NCBI GenBank assembly: GCA_013397935.1
Contig: VZRN01006400.1
Coordinates: 1 to 64,000, forward strand
DNA from: Dasyornis broadbenti
Lineage: Eukaryota > Chordata > Aves > Passeriformes > Dasyornithidae
DNA: 64,000 nt
Direction: 5' to 3'
Shown piece by piece: positions 1 through 8,467 of this stretch. The notes under the pieces were generated by a model. That model did not search any database. It was not told the origin of the DNA and saw only the letters and a program-made list of their open reading frames with translations. Position 1 is the first letter of the stretch. Every line of letters starts with the position of its first letter. The translations under genes were made by a program, and so were the position numbers.

Positions 1-64
1 AAGCTTTGGGGACATCACTGACTGCCTTCAATGTTGAAATGTCTTCTTTCCTTTGGCTTTTTAG

Positions 65-205
65 TCTCAGCAGACGCATGACAAGTGCCACTTCTCTGGT
101 AGTTGTGTTTTCCAAAATCTGACTCTCAGTGGTCAAACCCGTGTGGTGGTTATGCAGCAAAGGAGTGAACATTTGTCCTGGAAAACCATCTGGAACTACA
201 ACACG
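65..205 (+). CDS. Gastrokine-like copy 1, coding exon 3
   Basis: The acceptor is the TTTTTAG ending at 64 and the donor is GTGAGT at 206. The exon is 47 codons, phase 0 at both ends. A second AG at 101-102 would give a 103-bp exon that breaks the frame, so the upstream acceptor is preferred. The exon encodes the start of the BRICHOS region and ends in TIWNYNT. An NLT glycosylation sequon begins at 116, and cysteine codons lie at 86-88 and 104-106. Confidence 0.85.
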
Positions 206-2635
206 GTGAGTGGCAGGGAGCATGCTTGTTCACAAAGCCTGCGAGGACACTGGCTCCTCATTCAGCTGGGCCGGGGCCGGGGCTGGTTTCTTTATTCTGA
301 CCATCTTTGGTCCACATCTTGGGGTAGCAAGTCTCAGGATTTGTTTCTCTTTTTATCCAGATTTCATCCGATATTTTTAGGTGGAAAACCAAACTGCGAA
401 TACTCAATAGCTTTATTTTACAGGGCATCATTGCAACCAAAGTGATGCAAGAGAGCACTTGCTACATTTCCACCATGAACAAAAATGAGATGCCCACATT
501 TGAAGATCTGGCCCACCTGGCTTCACAGAACAGGGTAAGATTGAAAATCAGAAGTTCTTTGGAATATTGTGCTGTATTTGATATTCTTTTTTTGTCTGAA
601 ACACTGCTGTTTTCAAAACCTGCTAAACCAACTGATAAAGCAAAAGCCTTTTAATGGTTATTTTCATTGATTATTTAATTGATATTTTTCAGGTTCATAA
701 TTTGAAAGCTTTTGAAAATTACAATATCTTAATTCAGATGCCCTTAATGCAGATTCACGATGTTGAGTCAAAGTCCCAGAATAGTTAGATTAATTTTACA
801 ATGCTTGAAAGTATTATATAATGGAATTTTTTTACTGTCTTAGTGTCTTAAGAGTTTAGATTTTTCACTTAGTACATTTCATAATCTCTCTGTCTCAAAG
901 TCTAAACCAATAATTTTCTTCAGAAGATCTAATAAGGGAAAAAAATTTCATTAATACAGAAAAAAAAAGGAAAGTTTTGAACCTTTTTGTCGAGAATTAT
1001 GCACCATTTTCCTTTAGTTCAGCTCTCCGAATTAGCACAGACATTATAAAAATTATCTCAGCAATCAGCATATTCACCTTTGGTAGACACCAGCTTCCCT
1101 TGAAATCTGAGAACTGAGTCCTTAAAAAAATTCAGTCTTTAAAAAGCAGGAAGACCTTTAGGGCAGAAAGAAACCAGGAGAGTGTCCCCACTAAAGGCAT
1201 AAGAATCAATAAACAGCCTTAGCTATAACTCCAGGCTTGATTGTCCTGAGGTGGATCTTTGAGCCCCTGGAAACTGATCTCAACTCTGTGCTGCCCAGTA
1301 AGAAGGAAGAACACTGCAGCGGGCTTTAAGAAACGCTTTCAACAAAGTCCCGTATCATTTTTAAAAACTTGTAAAATGGGCAAATAGTCCGAGAGCAAAT
1401 ATGATATATTTGCCCGGGCTTGCTGCTGCCCTCCTTGGTTCCAGTTTAGGACGGGCTGCAGGAAGAGACTTCTCCTGCCAGCCTTCCAGCCCACAGCCCG
1501 GGTGCCCCTGAGGGGCGAGGGCAGGGGCTGAGCAAATGCTTTGCAAGGAGCTCGGGCTCAGCAGAGCGGCTGCACTCCTCTTTTCCTCTTCAGCGCTTTC
1601 CTTGTGCTGCCACTTCCCCTCGGGCTCCCTGCACCTTGACTCCCGTACAACGATCTGCTTTGGAGCTGCCTTCAAGGCTTGCTCGTGGTCCCACAGGCCC
1701 CCAGGGGAATAAAAGATGTCCCCAAATGCAGTTGCGACTCAAACACCAAGCCCTGAGCTGCCATTGCTGAACTAGGAATGTGCCTAGCATGCAACACGTC
1801 ACAGCACTGACCTTGCTGCATGCTCTTATGTGATGCTTAGAACCAGATGGGTCTCGGAAGACCTACCAGGAAGATCACCTTTGTCGCCAATGGATTGGTC
1901 AACAACCTCAGGTCTTACGGAGCCGATGTCTTCTCCATGTGCAGTGGAGTCACCACCTACATGGCTTACGAAGTTCACGGTGAGTGCAAGCAAAGCAATT
2001 CTGTCTCTAAGTGACCTGGCATTGTTTCCTTTGGGGAATGACTCAGGCACAACCGCTGCTCTTCCACCTTGAGACGCACAGAAACCAAGCAACAACCATG
2101 TGTCCTTGTTGAAGAGCCGCCATTGCTGTGGAGATGGGTATAAATGTCCTGAGTTGCTCTCAGTTTCTTAATCATACAAGTTCTTGTACTGAGGTCAATA
2201 ACCATACTCTTTTGAAATATATTCAGATTAATTATTTTACTCTTAGGAGTTAATCCTGAAGCACCATTAAAGTATTCTGAGCCTTTCTGCAAGCCGATTG
2301 TCTGTAACCCTCTTTGGGGAACCACTCTATAGTTCAGGCTCCAGATGTTGCATTCTGGCATAGCAGCATTTCCACCTACTGCTTCTTGCTTTGCTTTAAG
2401 CTTGCTTAGGCACCTGAAAGGGCTCAATGTCATTGAAGAAGTGAGTGCGATGTGCCAGCACTTAAGGGTTTTAAACGAATGCACAGAACACTTAACAGCA
2501 TCTAATCCAGAGCCTCTTCTTTGTTTTTTGGTCATTGTTTGTATAGGACCCCAAGCGAATCTTGGATCATGTATTTCACTTGATGTCTTCAAACTTGTGG
2601 ACATGAATTATTGCCATGGTGGTATCAAGGCCTGA
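65..2635 (+). CDS. Gastrokine-1-like gene, upstream tandem copy (partial: last four coding exons)
   Basis: The product is a secreted BRICHOS-family protein, expected in the stomach mucosa by analogy with mammalian gastrokine 1. Four coding exons are visible: 65-205, 424-534, 1841-1979 and 2547-2635. They join in frame to give 159 residues and a stop. Their lengths (141, 111, 139, 89 bp) and phases (0, 0, 1) match exons 3 to 6 of the next gene (144, 111, 142, 107 bp), which is how the boundaries were set. Motifs shared with GKN1 are SWKTIWNY, ATKV, TCYIS, SMC-GVTTY and a GSC...YC tail, giving the four cysteines seen in gastrokine 1. Exons 1 and 2 with the signal peptide must lie left of position 1. 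Differences from its neighbour are two extra cysteines in exon 3 and no acidic residue near the usual BRICHOS aspartate position. Family assignment is firm; orthology with mammalian GKN1 rather than a bird-specific paralogue is not settled. Confidence 0.9.
424..534 (+). CDS. Gastrokine-like copy 1, coding exon 4
   Basis: Acceptor TTTTACAG ends at 423 and donor GTAAGA starts at 535. The 37 codons (phase 0) begin GIIATKV and include the conserved STCYIS motif with the first BRICHOS cysteine. Length is identical to the same exon of copy 2, and the residues are clearly homologous. Confidence 0.92.
535..1840 (+). other. Intron 4 of gastrokine-like copy 1, expanded
   Basis: This intron is 1306 bp against 341 bp at the same place in copy 2. 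The left part is AT-rich. From about 1400 to 1760 the DNA is GC-rich and contains a 104-codon minus-strand open frame (1361-1675) that resembles no protein I recognise. I saw no CR1 signature or terminal repeats that would identify inserted DNA. Confidence 0.7.
1841..1979 (+). CDS. Gastrokine-like copy 1, coding exon 5
   Basis: Acceptor ATGCTTAG ends at 1840 and donor GTGAGT starts at 1980. The exon ends in phase 1. It encodes the second half of the BRICHOS domain, ending in FSMCSGVTTYMAYEVH, which includes the second domain cysteine. It is one codon shorter than the same exon of copy 2. Confidence 0.92.
2547..2635 (+). CDS. Gastrokine-like copy 1, terminal coding exon
   Basis: Acceptor TTTGTATAG ends at 2546 and the stop codon TGA is at 2633-2635. 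The exon encodes GPQANLGSC and a C-terminal MNYC segment, equivalent to the C-terminal cysteine pair of gastrokine 1 downstream of the BRICHOS fold. Confidence 0.92.
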
Positions 2636-2783
2636 AAACCTCACCTTTCTTGAACCAAGTACAGAGGCTCCAGAGCTGCTGCCCAAAGCAAACTCTGATG
2701 CCATTCTTCCCTTGCATCTCCTTTTAGAGATGTTCTTGGGGAATTAGATGCTGAAACAGAACAGCTGCTGACCAGATCTTTCA

Positions 2784-2789
2784 AATAAA
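2784..2789 (+). promoter_or_regulatory. Polyadenylation signal of gastrokine-like copy 1
   Basis: A canonical AATAAA lies 149 bp after the stop codon. The same flank in copy 2 carries ATTAAA at the matching place. Confidence 0.8.
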
Positions 2790-5700
2790 GTCTTTCATTA
2801 TAGATGAACTCCAGCTTGTTGGTCATTACTCTACCATTTTTCATCTATGAACACCTCCAGAAAAATATTTTGATTGTCTCCCTTCTGCCCCATTGGAGCC
2901 CTTTAATGGCTCTTTTCATCACCAGCTCTCAGAGCAGGGCAGAGCCAGAGAGCTGGGCAAGCCCCAGGTGTGTACAGTACAAACAAGGCATTCAGACTTA
3001 GGACCTTCCTTTCCCATTCAGGGAAAGATGCCTCACATAAAAAATCTTGGTTCAGGTGGCACAAAAGGCAGAAAGAAAGGACAAAGCAATGAATTTGCCT
3101 TTAGTGGGGGAAGAGGAGTTTCCTTTGTGGGATTTACAGAGTTGTTCTGTTCCTAGAATAAAGCCAGGTTGGGATTCCTGTTGCTCAGATCTTTACAGTC
3201 CAGGTTGAGTATTTCCCCTTCTCTAACAAAAATGCCAGGATGCCCCAGGTTACCCAGGTAAATACAAATCTGTCTTTAGTACCAACACCAGCCATGCAAC
3301 ATCCCTCATTTTCTGCTGCCCTCTCACAGGCCCCAGAGGCTTTATTCTGTAGCAGCTTGAAAGGATGCAGAGTTCACTGAGGCACCTCTCAGGCAAAGGC
3401 ATCTGAATTACCTGACTGAGCTCACATCAGTCCCGGCAGAGGAGAGACACAGGCAGGAGTTTGTTGCCGCCAATCTTCCTCCCTCTTGGTATTACACAAG
3501 TTTTTTTATTCCCGCACCATCCACCATCAATGTATCACTTTCATTCACTGTATTTGACACCTCGAGCAAAGCACGAAGTGGATGTGAAAAGAGAAGAAAA
3601 GCTGAGCGCTCCGCTCACAGCGCTGGCAGCTGCCGCAGCCCCTCGGCACTCATGGAGCCCCAGCAAAGCCCCAGGCAGGAGGAGAAGGACACAGTGTGGC
3701 CCTGAGCAACATGGAGGGTGCAAAGGGTTTAAGAGTATTTAATCATTGGCTCATTTACAAGGTGATTCAATAGAGTTTACTACAATTACAACAAAGACTG
3801 AAATACAGTTTCAAGATAACAACCTTCATACCCTTATCACTCCACATACACACACAGAGGCCCAGAGCTGTCTACATCTATATCTATGTGTGCAAAAGCA
3901 CCTGTTAAGAATTCCCCTTGAGTTCACTGAAACAGGTGAAATCCCTTTGCATTTCTCAACAGGTCAGGGTTGAGCCTTGAGGAGTGAGGGATACCAGCCG
4001 AGTCTTCAGAGAAAGTCTTTTGAGTATTGCAAACTTGAGGGTTTGCAAGCTCCAGGAGATGTCCCACTCCAAGGGAGATGCTTTTGGAGCCCACTGCAGT
4101 CCAGGGGAGCTCAAAGGCCTCACTCAGCCCTGCTGTTTGCAGAGTCAAGAGATGCTGGTTCTTAGTCCCCAGGAGATTGCGGCCCTGGCCATATCCCAAA
4201 GCTGATAACAATGGTACCGTTCCACTCAGGCCATGATGCAGGTAGATAATGTTCCAAGGCTGTCAGGGAAAAGTGATTATCCCTTGTTCCCTGCCTTGGT
4301 CAGGCAACCGATGTCCCTGAGACAATCAGTGTCACTCCCACATTTGCCACTGAGAGCTCCTGGTACAGTTGTGAAAGCCAGGTCAGGATAAAGCCTGAAT
4401 GGGAAGTCTGACACAACAGCACTAACAGCTTCCCAGCCTCCTCTGAGCCAGAAATTATCTCCCCTTTAACCTGATCTCCAAGAGCAACAATGCCCCAAAA
4501 CATGGCTACTAGAGCTAATGCTTTCTTGAGTGAAACACTACTGGGAATCCAAAAAGCTAAATCCTTATCTCCTTCAATCTTTTCCAAAAATTGGAACATC
4601 GAGAAAAACCTCCAAGGAGCACCACAATGAAAGCTCACAGCACTCTGGCACTGGGGTTATGCTTGCGCAGAAGAACACATCATACAGGTGACATTGCTGG
4701 AAGAGGCAATTTACCTTTTACCAAAGTCCCTTGTCAACCTCCACGACACATTTATCTAAATAATATAATTGAAAGGACCGGTATTTCCTTTGCCTATGAT
4801 TGTTTGCTCTGCATAAAGTCTTTTATAAAACGTGTTTATCTTTGGTAATCCATTTCTTTCATCCAATGTATACTGTTTGCAGCAAGAACTTGTTTTTCTC
4901 TTTTTAATAGGGCTGCATTGCAACCAAGGTGTTTTTTTAGAAAAAATATAATTGATACAACGTGCAAGAGGTTTTGGCTCGACAAACAGTTTCCTGCACC
5001 ACCTCACGGAGACAAGGTAGGAGGATAAATGAAAGCGGTGTGAAAGGCAATTGCCTGAGAAAAGGCTCCAAGAACTGAAGAGAGCCTTCCCAGCAGGGCT
5101 CCTTCAAAAGTTGCATTGCCCATAAATAACACCTTCCCCATGCCAAAGATGTGTGTCCAGGTTCTGAACTCCAGTTTTGGTTCTCCTAAACGCTGCTTTC
5201 TGGGTTTGTTTCTTTGATGCTCGGGGGCCTGAGCTTTACCAATTGCTACCCAGAGAGAATCGCTTCATTATCTGAAGGAACAGGCTCCAAAGCTTGAGCC
5301 CATGTGGAAAATGCACCCCACGCCCTGTGCAGAGGAATTCCCTGCTACCTCCTGCTGAGTCTGCTACTGACAGCCTTTGTGTTCCCAAATGAGGACAGGT
5401 GAACAAGGTTATGAATTACTTGTTCACCTCCAAGTAAAGCTGAGTAGGTACAAAGAGACCTCGACAGACTTGCACATATGTGGGATATTTCAGCCTGAGC
5501 TGCCTCTTTCTTGTAAAACCATTTAAAGAGGCCATGTTGTATTTGGGGGGGCCACATATTTTGGTGGGCGCTATGGTTACAAGGAACATACAGTGCATTT
5601 TGGAAAGTACAAAAACTTTTCCTTATTTTGTCTACTGCAAAGTTTTTACGTTTATTTTCTATTTTTATTTCTCTAGGCTGTATCTGGTCTTAAATTTCAT

Positions 5701-5940
5701 GAGAACATTCAAAAATAATCAATACATATGAGAAAAATGCTATAAAACCTATTCATTATTTGTCTACAAATAGATTCCTATCTCCTAATCATCAGACTCC
5801 AGCAGGTCAAAATTTGCACAAGTACAATCCCCATATTTATCAAGTAGTTACACCAGGAAATAATTTTCAGGGGCATGTGACAGGGAAACAAATGACAAAA
5901 TAATTTTATTGCAACATTCAGCCCTTCCACACCTAATTCT
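2790..5940. other. Intergenic region between the two gastrokine genes
   Basis: The first 150 bases or so, to about 2940, are homologous to the 3' flank of copy 2. The remainder holds no gene I can support. Minus-strand open frames at 3924-4211 and 4300-4638 are longer than most local ones but lie in different frames and match no family I know. A short CA-rich stretch lies near 3843-3860. No CR1 signature was seen. Confidence 0.6.
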
Positions 5941-5947
5941 GAAAACA

Positions 5948-5954
5948 TATAAAA
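5948..5954 (+). promoter_or_regulatory. TATA box of the gastrokine-1 gene
   Basis: TATAAAA lies 63 bp before the start codon, implying a 5' untranslated leader of about 30-35 bases. ATTGCAAC at 5908-5915 resembles a C/EBP-type site and AAACAAA near 5886 resembles a forkhead-type site. These two are resemblances only. Confidence 0.75.
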
Positions 5955-6010
5955 GGTGGGAGGTTCACATAATTTATTCTGCCTTCAGCAGCATCCGCTC
6001 TGCAGTCAGG

Positions 6011-6022
6011 ATGAATCTCCCT
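6011..6022 (+). CDS. GKN1: GKN1 coding exon 1
   Basis: The exon holds the start codon and three further codons (MNLP) and is followed by donor GTGAGT at 6023. It lies at the expected distance from the TATA box. A tiny first coding exon before a signal-peptide exon fits the gastrokine gene structure. Confidence 0.88.
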
Positions 6023-8324
6023 GTGAGTATGCACGCTTTTCTTCCTTATAAACTGAAACTTTGATTCAAACCCATTCCTTTATCCCTCAGAAGTGCTTCT
6101 GCCTCTCCAGAGCACAAAGGCTTTCTCTGGGGACATTTTGCTCCTCCAGAATGAGCAACTCAGCCCCTATTACCCAAATGAGCTGTCGAGGTAAGGATTT
6201 TTTCACGGCTTGGCTGTACATTATTCAGAAAACAGGAAGCCTAATCCATGTCCACTTTTGTCAACGCTTTTGCACAACTGGAGCACTGCACCAGTGCATC
6301 AACCCCTTCCCTGTAATGCCAGGGAGAAGAAATGGAAACGTTTTCTCCTCACTCCTGTAAATACCTGTGTGTGCCTGCACAAGTCTGAGAAGCAACTCCA
6401 GACTGAGCTCTTGGAAGAGCAAGAGTGAAATGTGTCTGCTCTGCAGCACGCTGGGGTAAAGCAAGGGTGACTCCCTTGTAGGGCCCTGATGCAGTCCCAG
6501 GATGAAAGGAAAAAGGCTCCAAGGAGGACCCTTAAACATCAGATTAGGAAAAGGGAAGGAGGGTTCTCATGATGGGATTTATCAGCCAGAGCAGCAGTTA
6601 ACCCTTTTGTATTTGGTTTTCATTTCAGATTTTGACTGCAGTCCTTCTGGGACTTGTCCTGACTCCAGCCCTTGCAGATTATGTGAGTACAGTGACCAAT
6701 TCCCACATGGCTGCTCTTTCTGCATTCCCTGCTTCACGAGATCTCCTTGAACCTTCCATTTTTCTAAAGCCTTGGGAAGATAATGAATTGAAAGCCTAAG
6801 TGCTCCTTCATTTGTTTTCCTAGCATCACCAAGAGACGGAAGTAAGCAAGAAAGTGTCCATTGGTGGGGGCTACCAAATTATGACCATCAACAGAAAATG
6901 GTTGGTGGCAAGCATCGAGCAAAAGTCCAGCCGTGGGTCCTGGAAAACCATCTGGAACTACGACACTGTGAGTGCAGGCAGAGGGCTTTTCACAGACTGG
7001 ATGAGGAGACTGGCTCACACATCCAGTAAAAACTGTTTCATTACTTTTTAAAATATGTACATAATTCCTGTATTAATGATTGGAAGAATAAATTCCAAGC
7101 GGTCAATAACTTCATTTCACAGGGCTTTATGGCAACCAAAGTGAGGCCAGAGAGAGCTTGCTACATTTCCATACTGAACAGAACAGAGATGCCCAGCTTT
7201 GATGCACTTCCCCAACTGGCTGCAGGCAGCAGGGTAAGAATGAAAAGCAGCAGTTACTGGGAAAGTTGCACTTAAAGCAAAGTAAACTGATGTGTGAGAG
7301 CTTGCTATTTTGAAAACCAACAAGTACTTTGAAGACCAGGTTCATCACAACATTAATTAGATATTTTTATCAATTTCAATGACATTTTACAACAATGTAA
7401 CTTGAACCCTTTGAAAAATTGGAATATCCTCATTCACATTGTTTTCAGCGGAGGGTTTTCAAGTTTTGCCAATGTTGCAGCTCACTTATATTATTCTTAA
7501 AATGTTTATAACAAATGGCCTGGAATTAAACAGATCAGGGCACTGATGTTGCTGAATGCTGTGATCTGGCTTAGAACCAGAATCATCAAAGACCCCCTGC
7601 AAAGGACATCACATTCACCCTCGTCAAGAGAACCATTCGTGACCTTGAATCATATGGACCAGACACCTTCTCCATGTGCATAGGAGTCACAACTTACGTG
7701 GCTTACGAAGTTAACGGTGAGTGCAAGCAGGGGAATTCTGAGTGTTACTGACCTGCTGGTTTTTCCCTTGGAGCATGACAAAGGCACAACTGCTGCTCTT
7801 CCACCTCGAGACGCACAGAAACCGAGGGCTTCAGCAGTTGCACAAAGGGTTCGGCATCTCCGTGGATCAGGACAGGAACAGGGTGCTGTCACAGCCGCCA
7901 TAGCTGACCCCATCCTAACCCTTCCATTTCCTTTCTGGGAAGCTTACGTTGGCTCATATGTGGGCCCAGATTGGTTTGGCCCACATGGAGCTCCTCTGCC
8001 ATTGCCAGGTAAAGAAAAGGGGTCGTCCTAAGAACAGCTGTCCTTCAGCTCAGAGCTTGCAGACGAGTTGACCGAGGCAGTCCCCAAACACTCGCTCTTC
8101 ACAGCACCAAGCCAAGCGGCTTTCTTCCCTGTAGCATTTTGCCAGGGGGAATGATCAAGAGAGCAGCGTCTTAGTCCATACCTCATGGTAACTGTTTTTC
8201 TTTTCTTGTTTTTAAAGGACCACAATTCAATCTCGGATCATGTATCAAACTTGATGTCCTTCAATATTTGGCCCTCACGTACTGTCATAACAACAGCTAT
8301 GTGGGAAATTCTTACCTTTCTTGA
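6011..8324 (+). CDS. GKN1: Gastrokine-1, secreted BRICHOS-domain protein (complete)
   Basis: Six exons, 6011-6022, 6629-6682, 6824-6967, 7123-7233, 7575-7716 and 8218-8324, give 189 residues, close to human GKN1. The start gives a short N-region and the hydrophobic stretch ILTAVLLGLVLTPALA, a signal peptide probably cleaved before DY, very like the human gastrokine-1 leader. The BRICHOS domain spans roughly residues 55-150 with cysteines at 83 and 142; a second pair is at 163 and 177. Sequons occur at N89 (NRT) and in HNNS near the end. The protein should be secreted by gastric mucosal cells and act in mucosal protection, as known for the mammalian family. A 66-bp candidate exon at 7943-8008 would raise the length to 211 residues. 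Residue 67 is Asn where human gastrokines have the BRICHOS Asp. The assignment to GKN1 rather than GKN2 rests on the leader and C-terminus. Confidence 0.93.
6629..6682 (+). CDS. GKN1: GKN1 coding exon 2 (signal peptide)
   Basis: Acceptor TTTCATTTCAG ends at 6628 and donor GTGAGT starts at 6683. The 18 codons encode the hydrophobic core of the signal peptide and the probable cleavage site ALA-DY. Confidence 0.92.
6824..6967 (+). CDS. GKN1: GKN1 coding exon 3
   Basis: Acceptor TTTTCCTAG ends at 6823 and donor GTGAGT starts at 6968. The 48 codons encode the linker and the first BRICHOS strands, ending SWKTIWNYDT (residues 23-70). Confidence 0.93.
7123..7233 (+). CDS. GKN1: GKN1 coding exon 4
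   Basis: Acceptor ATTTCACAG ends at 7122 and donor GTAAGA starts at 7234. The 37 codons begin GFMATKV and include the first BRICHOS cysteine (ACYIS, C83) and sequon NRT at residue 89. Confidence 0.94.
7575..7716 (+). CDS. GKN1: GKN1 coding exon 5
   Basis: Acceptor CTGGCTTAG ends at 7574 and donor GTGAGT starts at 7717. The exon ends in phase 1. It encodes the end of the BRICHOS domain, with FSMCIGVTTY containing C142. Confidence 0.94.
7943..8008 (+). CDS. GKN1: Candidate in-phase alternative exon of GKN1
   Basis: This stretch of 66 bp between exons 5 and 6 has a branch-point-like CTAAC with its adenine at 7918, a pyrimidine-rich tract, an AG at 7941-7942 and the donor CAG-GTAAAG at 8009. 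It enters and leaves in phase 1, so inclusion keeps the frame and inserts 22 residues rich in Gly, Pro and Tyr (AYVGSYVGPDWFGPHG...) between the BRICHOS domain and the C-terminal cysteine pair. A 22-codon open frame alone is weak evidence; the splice signals and phase are what support it. It has no counterpart in copy 1, and the mammalian protein has no such insert that I know of. Confidence 0.45.
8218..8324 (+). CDS. GKN1: GKN1 terminal coding exon
   Basis: Acceptor TTTTTAAAG ends at 8217 and stop TGA is at 8322-8324. It encodes GPQFNLGSC, a hydrophobic LQYLALTYC segment and a short tail with sequon NNS. The tail is longer than in copy 1 by six residues. Confidence 0.93.
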
Positions 8325-8461
8325 ACCTTGTGTCGATGCTCCAGCTGCAGCTTTGTCCAAAGCCAGCCCCAGTGCTGTTATTCCCTGGCAACTCCTCTTT
8401 CAAGAGGTTCCTTTTTGAGGACTGAGTACTGAAACAGATCAGGTGGTAACCAGAGCTATCA

Positions 8462-8467
8462 ATTAAA
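8462..8467 (+). promoter_or_regulatory. Polyadenylation signal of GKN1 (variant)
   Basis: ATTAAA, the common natural variant, lies about 140 bp after the stop codon at the position matching AATAAA in copy 1. Confidence 0.7.

Noticed and set aside
103..205. Alternative start of gastrokine copy 1 exon 3 at the AG ending at 102
   Set aside because: The resulting 103-bp exon would break the reading frame set by neighbouring phase-0 exons, whereas the acceptor at 64 keeps it.
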